DNA of 11,917 nucleotides, taken from an uncultured Prevotellaceae bacterium. Lineage in GTDB: Bacteria > Bacteroidota > Bacteroidia > Bacteroidales > Bacteroidaceae. Under the pieces are notes generated by a model, which was not told the DNA's origin, made no database searches, and worked only from the letters and a program-made list of their open reading frames with translations. The DNA is taken from contig OMTC01000020.1 of the NCBI GenBank assembly GCA_900313845.1, positions 1 to 11,917 on the forward strand, given 5' to 3'. Shown in pieces: positions 6,183 through 11,917 of the stretch (positions within the stretch are counted from its first letter, which is position 1; every line of letters begins with the position of its first letter). A program made the position numbers and the translations under genes.

Positions 6183-6941
6183 ATGGACAAGAATATTTCA
6201 TTCACCATTAAATATTGGAAGCAGAATGGTCCTAAGGACAAGGGCCACTTCGAAAGCCGTCAGATGAAGGATATCCCTGGCGACACTTCCTTCCTCGAAA
6301 TGCTCGACATCCTCAACGAGGAGCTCGTAGAAGAAGGCAAGGAGCCTTTCGTATTCGACCACGACTGCCGCGAAGGTATCTGCGGTATGTGCTCGCTCTA
6401 TATCAACGGTACTCCACACGGAAAGACCGAGCGTGGTGCCACTACTTGTCAGCTCTACATGCGCCGCTTCAAGGATGGCGACGTGATTACCGTGGAGCCT
6501 TGGCGTTCAGCAGGTTTCCCTGTCATCAAGGACTGTATGGTTGACCGCACTGCATTCGACAAGATTATGCAGGCAGGTGGTTATGTTTCCGTTCGCACAG
6601 GTGCTCCTCAGGATGCCAACGCTATTCTCATTCCTAAGCAGGATGCGGACGAGGCAATGGATTGCGCCAGCTGCATCGGTTGCGGTGCTTGTGTGGCAGC
6701 CTGCAAGAACGGTTCTGCTATGCTCTTCGTGAGCTCGAAGGTGAGCCAGCTCGCTCTCCTTCCTCAGGGCAAGCCAGAAGCCGCTAAGCGTGCGAAGGCA
6801 ATGGTAGCAAAGATGGACGAACTGGGATTTGGCAACTGCACCAACACTCGTGCTTGCGAGGCAGTGTGTCCTAAGTGCGAAACCATCGCCAACATCGCTC
6901 GACTCAACCGTGAATTCATTTGGGCTAAGCTCAAAGACTAA
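6183..6941 (+). CDS. frdB: Fumarate reductase/succinate dehydrogenase iron-sulfur subunit
   Basis: The 252-residue subunit carries electrons between the FrdC haems and the FrdA flavin. The N-terminal ferredoxin domain binds a [2Fe-2S] cluster through Cys62, Cys67, Cys70 (DCREGICGMC) and Cys89. The C-terminal domain has CASCIGCGACVAAC (Cys161, 164, 167, 170 and 174) and, further on, NCTNTRACEAVCPKC (Cys219, 225, 229 and 232), which together supply the ligands of the [4Fe-4S] and [3Fe-4S] clusters. Which cysteine ligates which cluster is inferred from the family. The protein is cytoplasmic, at the inner face of the membrane. It is the last gene of the operon; a GC-rich palindrome with terminator character begins 15 nt after its stop codon. 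Confidence 0.98.
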   Translation: MDKNISFTIKYWKQNGPKDKGHFESRQMKDIPGDTSFLEMLDILNEELVEEGKEPFVFDHDCREGICGMCSLYINGTPHGKTERGATTCQLYMRRFKDGDVITVEPWRSAGFPVIKDCMVDRTAFDKIMQAGGYVSVRTGAPQDANAILIPKQDADEAMDCASCIGCGACVAACKNGSAMLFVSSKVSQLALLPQGKPEAAKRAKAMVAKMDELGFGNCTNTRACEAVCPKCETIANIARLNREFIWAKLKD

Positions 6942-6955
6942 CAAACTAAAGTGAA

Positions 6956-7040
6956 AAAGCCCCCTCCCTTCCTCCCCGAGGGGAGGAGAATAACCATCCG
7001 GATGGTTCTCTCCCCCTCGGGGGAGCTGGTGGGGGGCTTT
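6956..7040. repeat. GC-rich cloverleaf palindrome (REP/MITE-like), also a likely terminator of frdCAB
   Basis: An outer stem, AAAGCCCCC (6956-6964) with GGGGGCTTT (7032-7040), encloses three compact hairpins in a row. These are CCTCCCC-GA-GGGGAGG (6971-6986), the perfect palindrome AACCATCCGGATGGTT (6992-7007) and CTCCCCC-TC-GGGGGAG (7010-7025). The whole 85-bp unit can form a four-way, cloverleaf-like fold in RNA or a cruciform in DNA. The outer arm ends in a short T-run, so it could stop transcription from either side. A 32-bp piece (6955-6986) recurs inverted, with one mismatch, inside the next gene at 9908-9939, which shows that this is a repeated element and not a one-off terminator. No target-site duplication or transposase was seen. 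Confidence 0.75.
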
Positions 7041-7072
7041 AATTTCTCATTTAACCTAAACTTAACCGAACT

Positions 7073-10000
7073 ATGAAACGATTTATGAGATTCTTTTTGT
7101 TTTTCATCATCGCAGTGATGATGAAAGTGACAGCCTTGGCAATGCCAAATCTGTATTCTTCACCCGACGACAGCATTTTCTCCTACATGCAGCGTGCCAT
7201 GCGCTTCAACGAACTCTATCCACAGGAGAAAGTCTATCTGCATTTCGACAACACCGGCTACTTCAAAGGCGAAACCATGTGGTTCCAAGCCTACGTGGTG
7301 CGTGCTGATAACGGACAGCTTAGCGACCTCAGCAAGATTGTCTATGTGGAATTGTTGGATCCAGCCGGCAACATCATCGAAAAGGAAATCGTGAAAATCG
7401 AGGACGGTGTGGGCTATGGCGACATCCAACTCGATTCAATTATTTTTGTGACAGGCTTCTACGAAGTGAGAGCCTACACCCGCTACATGACCAATTGGGC
7501 AACAGGTGGAGCCGTCGATAAGAAAAGTGGCTATGCACTGGATGAAATTCCAAAGACCTATCTATCGTGGTTCAAGAAAGACAAAGTGAGTGAAGGCACC
7601 AGTTACCTTCCTGGCATTTTCTCCCGCGTGTTCCCTATCTTCAAGAAGCCAGAGACAGAGGGCGACTACTCCCACCCAGCCATTGACACCCTCAGCTATC
7701 GTTACCGCCTGCCTGACCGCGAATTCGTGGAGGACACCTTGGGAAACCTCGAAGGATTGGGAAGAAAAGGACGCAAAGCCAAGAACTACGTCGTCAACTT
7801 CTATCCCGAGGGCGGCGACCTCGTGGAAGGCATGCGTAGCCGAGTGGCATTCGAAGTCATCGACCGCGAAACATTGGAGCACCAGAAAGTGGTGGGCATG
7901 GTGATGAATAAAAAAGACAACATGCTTGCCATTGCCCAAACAGATGCCAATGGTCGAGGCATGTTCGACATCATCCCTGACCAATCAGACCTACAATTCA
8001 TCATCACCGACTCCAATCACAAGAAGCACGAATTCGAACTGCCCGAAGTGAAAAACGAAGGTTGCGTCATTCGTATGAACACCCTCGACGATGCCGAAAT
8101 CACAGCCCTTCTCCAATGCTCAGATGCCATCGTTGGCAGAAAACTCGGCTATGTCATCATGAATGAAGGAAACATCGTCGTTGCCGACACCGTCACCGCT
8201 GATGCGTGGATGGAATTCAAGTGGCGACGTGCCGAAATGAAGCCAGGCGTCAACCAACTGACCATCTTCACTGCCGACGGACACATCCAAGCCGAGCGAC
8301 GCTTCTTCATCTGTCCTACACTCACCGAAGAGAACAACATCACCATCACCATCGATTCCGACTCAGTGCTCAAGCCATGCGGAAAGGTTCGCCTGCAACT
8401 CACCACAGCACCTCATGCACGCCTCTCCTTCTCTGCGATGGATGCTGGCACACTCAACAATGGCAAAAGCGGCGACATACGCACCTACATGCTGCTCGGC
8501 AGCGACATACGCGGCTTCATCGCCCATCCTGAATACTATTTCGAAAAAGACGACCGCCTCCACCGCATGGCAGCCGACACCCTCATGCTCGTGCAAGGTT
8601 GGCGACGCTACAATTGGGAACAGATGACCGACCCTCACCCCATGGAAGGCAAGCGTCAGATAATCGAAGACCAACAGTACGTCTATGGACGGCTCGGAGA
8701 CTCCCAATTGATATGGCTGAAGAAACATCCTGTCGATAGCGTAAAAGTCCATGTCACCCTTTGGAACAGAGAACAGGGACGAAGCCTCTTGGGCGATGCC
8801 ATCACCGACAAATTCGGAAACTACGCCCTTCGCATCAATGAACCCGTCTATGGTGACTTCAAGATGGATATGAAAACAATGATTGACGGAAAGCTCAAGA
8901 CCTTCACCATCATGGTCGATCGCCAGTTCCGTCCTTCCCTGCGCACCATCATGATGGAGGAATCGAAGCGCATTCCTGTGCCCGAAGCCAACCTCTTCCG
9001 ACGAAAAACCTACGAGCAAGTGGAAGACACCGACTCCGACAATTCCCCATTCCGCATCAAGGTGGGCAAGCGCGAATTCATCACCAAGACCGTCAAGGTC
9101 ACGTCTCGCAGGCGCTACTTTACCGACCCAGGCATAGGTTGGTTTGGCGAACTCAATGCACGCCGCTACGCCCAAATCTATTACGACATGGAAGAAATCA
9201 CACAGGACATGCTCGACCGTGGCGAAATCGTACCTACTTGGCAAGATTTCCTCGAGAAAGTCAATCCATCATTCAGAGTTATTGACCACAGCCTAATCAG
9301 GGATGATGGTACCCTACATACCGGACTCATTCCAATTGATGATAGGCACTCATCCCCATTGACGAACATCCAATACAACAACAAGAACGCTAACGTCATC
9401 ATTGGAAACTATAGTCCGATGGAGGACCCCATTTTCATCGACGATATAAAATCCATCTACATCAGCCACAATCCTTCCAGCAGTTACTACCAAATTTGGA
9501 TATTCCCATTCGCCACCTATTCCACCGAAAGCAAAAAAGGTCGTCGTTCCACATGGTTCCACGGCTATAGCATCCCATCCACCTTCCAGATGGACGACTA
9601 TTCCGTTCTTCCACCGATGGAGGACTTCCGCCGCACCCTCTATTGGGCACCCAACCTGCAGACCGATGTGACAGGACGCACCACCGTGGAGTTCTACAAC
9701 AACTCCTCCTGCCAGCAGATGTACATATCTGCCGAAGGCATCGGCGACGAAGGAGGATTCATTGCCTACGACAAGACTCACGACGCCTACAAATTGGAAG
9801 AAATCAAAGAGTTCGTAAATGAAAGTGAAAAGCGAGAAGTGAAAAGTGAAAAATCCCATCCCGATAGCATCGCTTCACGCTCCACGCTCCACACTTCACT
9901 TTCTACTCCTCCCCTCGGGGAGGACGGGAGGGGGCTTTTCCAGGCCGTCGTGATTGACAAGAACACTCGTGAGCGCATTCCTCACGCACACGTCTATGTG

Positions 10001-11053
10001 GATGCCGACAATGGAACCATGACCAACCTCGACGGACAGTTCGTCATCAATGCACGCCCTATCGACCAGCTACGCATCTCCTTCATCGGCTATGAAACCC
10101 TTGTCGTATCAGCCAGCGAACTCACCCTCGCCTCTGATTCCATCATGCCTGTCCTCGCCCTCAGTCCTGCCCACAACATGCTGAGCGAAGTGGTAGTGGA
10201 ACCCGTTGACCAAATCATCCGACGAATCATCTCCAACTACAACGATGAAATCAACAAGAAAAAGAGAAAAACATCTCGATTCTATTATCGCCAAAACACA
10301 CAAGCTTTGGGCAATAGCACCGAATATACCGAGGCTTTCTTCAATGCCAATTCCGCCCTCTCCATCCGCAACCTCAGTCTCATCAACGGACGCTATGCCT
10401 ATATCGACCATGATTCCTTAAGCAAATACCAAAATGTCAACAACTTCCAGTTCATCACCCAAATGCCACTGCGAGGAGGCACACAAGGGCATATAGGCAA
10501 CATGATTGGTCCTATCGAACTCTTCTACCAGAATTTCTACGACGTCAGTCTCGAAACCCTCTCCAACCCCACCACAGGAAAGGCAACCCACTACAAGATT
10601 CACTTCACGCCTAAAACCCATATCCTCAAAACCATCGTCGAGGCAACCCTCTACGTCACCCCCGTCACCTACCAGATAGAGCGTTACGAGGGAACCGTCC
10701 ACAACCTCTTCGTGCGCGACTCCTTGGGTAGGAGATTCCCACTGATAGCCAATTTCGACATCACCTATACCCACGACCGCAAGTTCACAGAAGTGCAGTC
10801 TGTCGTTGCCAACGCCACAGCCATGTACGACGGAATCCCTTACGAGTTCTCATCCATTCTTTTCAATACAGGCAAACTCAAGGAAGCAAGCAAGCAAGCC
10901 GTACGCAACAGTTCCAAACTACGTGAGGTGATCGACAAAACAAAATACAACCCACGCTTCTGGAAAGATAACGAAATCGTGAAGCGAACCGACCTCGAAA
11001 ACTCCATCATCGAAATGATGGAAAAGAAGAATCTCTTCTCGAATTATAAGTAA
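7073..11053 (+). CDS. Large exported MG2-like protein with carboxypeptidase-regulatory-like domain
   Basis: The 1326-residue product starts with a hydrophobic signal peptide (about 1-24). QEKVYLHFDNTGYFKGETMW (51-70) is typical of Bacteroidetes proteins with alpha-2-macroglobulin MG2-like domains, and LVQGWRRYNW (506-515) is another mark of that family. The first part appears to end near VEFYNNSSCQQMYISAEGIG (872-891), which resembles the closing beta domain of such proteins. A low-complexity linker, 917-956, is encoded by repeat DNA. Residues 957-1020 form a carboxypeptidase-regulatory-like beta sandwich (IPHAHVYVDADNGTMTNLDG, then SFIGYETLVV), and about 1048-1326 is an unrecognised C-terminal region. 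I saw no clear TonB plug, TonB box or protease motif. The location is probably periplasmic or outer-membrane-associated; the function is unknown. It reads on its own after the frdB palindrome, and no TAnnTTTG promoter was seen in the short gap before it. Confidence 0.88.
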   Translation: MKRFMRFFLFFIIAVMMKVTALAMPNLYSSPDDSIFSYMQRAMRFNELYPQEKVYLHFDNTGYFKGETMWFQAYVVRADNGQLSDLSKIVYVELLDPAGNIIEKEIVKIEDGVGYGDIQLDSIIFVTGFYEVRAYTRYMTNWATGGAVDKKSGYALDEIPKTYLSWFKKDKVSEGTSYLPGIFSRVFPIFKKPETEGDYSHPAIDTLSYRYRLPDREFVEDTLGNLEGLGRKGRKAKNYVVNFYPEGGDLVEGMRSRVAFEVIDRETLEHQKVVGMVMNKKDNMLAIAQTDANGRGMFDIIPDQSDLQFIITDSNHKKHEFELPEVKNEGCVIRMNTLDDAEITALLQCSDAIVGRKLGYVIMNEGNIVVADTVTADAWMEFKWRRAEMKPGVNQLTIFTADGHIQAERRFFICPTLTEENNITITIDSDSVLKPCGKVRLQLTTAPHARLSFSAMDAGTLNNGKSGDIRTYMLLGSDIRGFIAHPEYYFEKDDRLHRMAADTLMLVQGWRRYNWEQMTDPHPMEGKRQIIEDQQYVYGRLGDSQLIWLKKHPVDSVKVHVTLWNREQGRSLLGDAITDKFGNYALRINEPVYGDFKMDMKTMIDGKLKTFTIMVDRQFRPSLRTIMMEESKRIPVPEANLFRRKTYEQVEDTDSDNSPFRIKVGKREFITKTVKVTSRRRYFTDPGIGWFGELNARRYAQIYYDMEEITQDMLDRGEIVPTWQDFLEKVNPSFRVIDHSLIRDDGTLHTGLIPIDDRHSSPLTNIQYNNKNANVIIGNYSPMEDPIFIDDIKSIYISHNPSSSYYQIWIFPFATYSTESKKGRRSTWFHGYSIPSTFQMDDYSVLPPMEDFRRTLYWAPNLQTDVTGRTTVEFYNNSSCQQMYISAEGIGDEGGFIAYDKTHDAYKLEEIKEFVNESEKREVKSEKSHPDSIASRSTLHTSLSTPPLGEDGRGLFQAVVIDKNTRERIPHAHVYVDADNGTMTNLDGQFVINARPIDQLRISFIGYETLVVSASELTLASDSIMPVLALSPAHNMLSEVVVEPVDQIIRRIISNYNDEINKKKRKTSRFYYRQNTQALGNSTEYTEAFFNANSALSIRNLSLINGRYAYIDHDSLSKYQNVNNFQFITQMPLRGGTQGHIGNMIGPIELFYQNFYDVSLETLSNPTTGKATHYKIHFTPKTHILKTIVEATLYVTPVTYQIERYEGTVHNLFVRDSLGRRFPLIANFDITYTHDRKFTEVQSVVANATAMYDGIPYEFSSILFNTGKLKEASKQAVRNSSKLREVIDKTKYNPRFWKDNEIVKRTDLENSIIEMMEKKNLFSNYK
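9821..9940 (+). repeat. Spacer-type repeat block translated in frame inside the MG2-like gene
   Basis: This 120-bp block (40 codons, residues 917-956) differs in style from the coding sequence around it. It opens with AGTGAAA-type direct repeats (9823-9852), has a small CGAT-AGC-ATCG hairpin (9862-9872), and closes with complementary repeats; GAAAGTGA at 9821-9828 pairs with TCACTTTC at 9896-9903. Next to this lies half of the GC palindrome: 9908-9939 is the inverted copy of 6955-6986, identical at 31 of 32 positions, and includes the hairpin CCTCCCC-TC-GGGGAGG (9908-9923). The frame stays open throughout. The encoded peptide is a Ser/Lys/Glu-rich linker between two domains. Confidence 0.8.
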
Positions 11054-11106
11054 CAATCAATGAGAACATCACCCTCACGTGTCACTATTCGTCACGAGAG
11101 TAACAG

Positions 11107-11153
11107 AAATCCCTTCCGATTTGCTCATCCCAGCTTGTCGGAAGGGATTTTTT
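11107..11153 (+). terminator. Intrinsic terminator after the MG2-like gene
   Basis: A perfect 13-bp stem, AAATCCCTTCCGA (11107-11119) with TCGGAAGGGATTT (11138-11150), has an 18-nt loop and is followed by more T residues, six in a row at 11148-11153. It begins 54 nt after the stop codon of the MG2-like gene and separates it from the next gene, which has its own promoter-like box. Confidence 0.85.
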
Positions 11154-11198
11154 GCTGCCTCAACGATAGTCTTTCATTCTCATTTTTTTAGCTTTTTC

Positions 11199-11230
11199 TT
11201 TTTCACTTTTCTCTATTTCCCTTATCTTTG
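11199..11230 (+). promoter_or_regulatory. Putative promoter of the LamG-like gene
   Basis: TATCTTTG (11223-11230) matches TAnnTTTG. The -33 region (about 11199-11203, TTTTC-like, in a T-rich run) is weak. The predicted start near 11237 gives a leader of about 50 nt, very A-rich just before the ATG at 11289, as is common for efficiently translated Bacteroidetes genes. Confidence 0.6.
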
Positions 11231-11288
11231 CAACATCTTTTCGATAAAAGAAATGCACTAACTATCATTTATCAAAAAAAATAGCAAT

Positions 11289-11917
11289 ATGAGAAAAATC
11301 TACATGCTCCTTGCAGGAATGGTTTGCGCTGTGGCTCTCCATGCACAGACCACCCTTCCTCGCCCTGTTTATTCCCTCACTTTCGAGGGAGCTACTACCG
11401 TTGCCGACGTGAACGGTACACAAGTGGGTGATGGCGAACTGCGCCAATCCACCGACCCGAACTTCGGCACTTACTACCAGAACGCACCTAACGCGGCTGT
11501 GACGACCAAGGCAACCAACTACTTGCGCATCGAGATGGACGGACTGAAGAAGGCTGGCGAAGCAGCTACGGATGCCATTTCCATCGGTTTCTGGGTGAAC
11601 CCAACCGTTGCAAACCTCAACTTCCCAAACATCAACTACTACTTCTCGGTGCTTTACACCTTCTACACCGCTGGCAATCGTGGACTCAAATCCTCCGACG
11701 GATGGAACGGACCTATGTGGGCTCAGAACGCTCGCGGTTGGCTCCAAATCAACGACTGGGCTGGACGATGGGATGACTTTGGCGGCGATGAGAACGTAAA
11801 CGGCACGAACCAAGAAAACATCGACTGGCTGAAGCAGAAGACTGTGGAAGAAGTGGTAAAGGACAGCGAAGGCAACGACTCCATTGCCCTTGTGCCTACG
11901 GACTTCAACGACAACTG
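11289..11917 (+). CDS. Secreted LamG/concanavalin-like domain protein, 3' end outside the window
   Basis: An open frame runs from the ATG at 11289 to the window edge (209 complete codons), with no stop. It opens with a signal peptide (MRKIYMLLAGMVCAVALHA, then QT), likely cut after LHA by signal peptidase I; there is no lipobox cysteine. The mature part has VYSLTFEGATTVADVNGTQV (near 27-46) and, about 60 residues on, AISIGFWVNPTV. This pairing is typical of LamG-type (Laminin_G_3/concanavalin-like) beta-sandwich domains, in which SIGFWVNP forms a core strand. Trp- and Asn-rich stretches follow. Such domains often bind glycans or sit in large surface proteins, but the ligand cannot be read here. 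It has its own promoter-like box and follows a strong terminator, so it is a separate transcription unit. The domain call is moderate; the gene call is firm. Confidence 0.8.
   Translation, partial: MRKIYMLLAGMVCAVALHAQTTLPRPVYSLTFEGATTVADVNGTQVGDGELRQSTDPNFGTYYQNAPNAAVTTKATNYLRIEMDGLKKAGEAATDAISIGFWVNPTVANLNFPNINYYFSVLYTFYTAGNRGLKSSDGWNGPMWAQNARGWLQINDWAGRWDDFGGDENVNGTNQENIDWLKQKTVEEVVKDSEGNDSIALVPTDFNDN

Noticed and set aside
6956..7040. A tRNA or other structured RNA gene, because of the cloverleaf shape
   Set aside because: The stems do not have tRNA lengths, no T-loop or CCA-end pattern is present, and the arm recurs as a repeat inside a coding region.
11265..11813. A 182-codon minus-strand frame opposite the LamG-like gene
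   Set aside because: It has no signal, promoter or family resemblance. The plus strand has a signal peptide, a promoter box and a domain-like sequence.

Overview
The window looks like a chromosomal segment of a Bacteroidales bacterium, most probably Prevotella or a close relative. Three things point there: the Bacteroidetes promoter pattern TAnnTTTG (with a TTG-like box about 20 nt upstream) in front of several genes, starts without clear Shine-Dalgarno sequences, and the gene set itself (skp/ompH next to murI, a three-gene frdCAB operon, and a large MG2-type cell-surface protein).

Layout. The left part is on the minus strand: dinD (30-890), a 555-nt gene-free stretch that holds the dinD promoter and a degenerate 22-nt tandem array, then murI (1446-2264) and skp/ompH (2417-2965), which read toward the left as a likely two-gene unit. 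A divergent control region (2966-3224) separates skp from the plus-strand fumarate reductase operon: frdC (3225-3989), frdA (4100-6079) and frdB (6183-6941). A GC-rich, cloverleaf-like palindrome (6956-7040) closes that operon. Next comes a 1326-codon exported protein with an MG2-like N-terminal part and a carboxypeptidase-regulatory-like domain (7073-11053), a clear intrinsic terminator (11107-11153), and the first 209 codons of a secreted LamG-like protein that runs off the right edge (11289-11917).

Function. frdCAB encodes the membrane quinol:fumarate reductase (or succinate dehydrogenase) used in succinate-forming anaerobic respiration: FrdC anchors the complex and binds haem, FrdB carries three Fe-S clusters, and FrdA holds covalent FAD and the dicarboxylate site. 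Skp (outer-membrane protein chaperone) and MurI (D-glutamate supply for peptidoglycan) are envelope-biogenesis genes. DinD is a DNA-damage protein. The last two genes encode exported proteins of unknown role.

The most interesting content lies between or inside the ordinary genes. A 120-bp, 40-codon block inside the MG2 protein (9821-9940) is made of spacer-type repeats, including 32 bp that match, at 31 positions, the inverted arm of the GC palindrome upstream of the same gene. Two near-identical inverted-repeat elements fill both spacers of frdCAB. FrdC has a 28-residue tail with nine cysteines. The region downstream of murI holds a 22-nt periodic array and a murI transcript tract of 88 nt without any G. 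I did not find a complete new multi-gene system, and no RNA genes, CRISPR array, transposase or integrase were seen.
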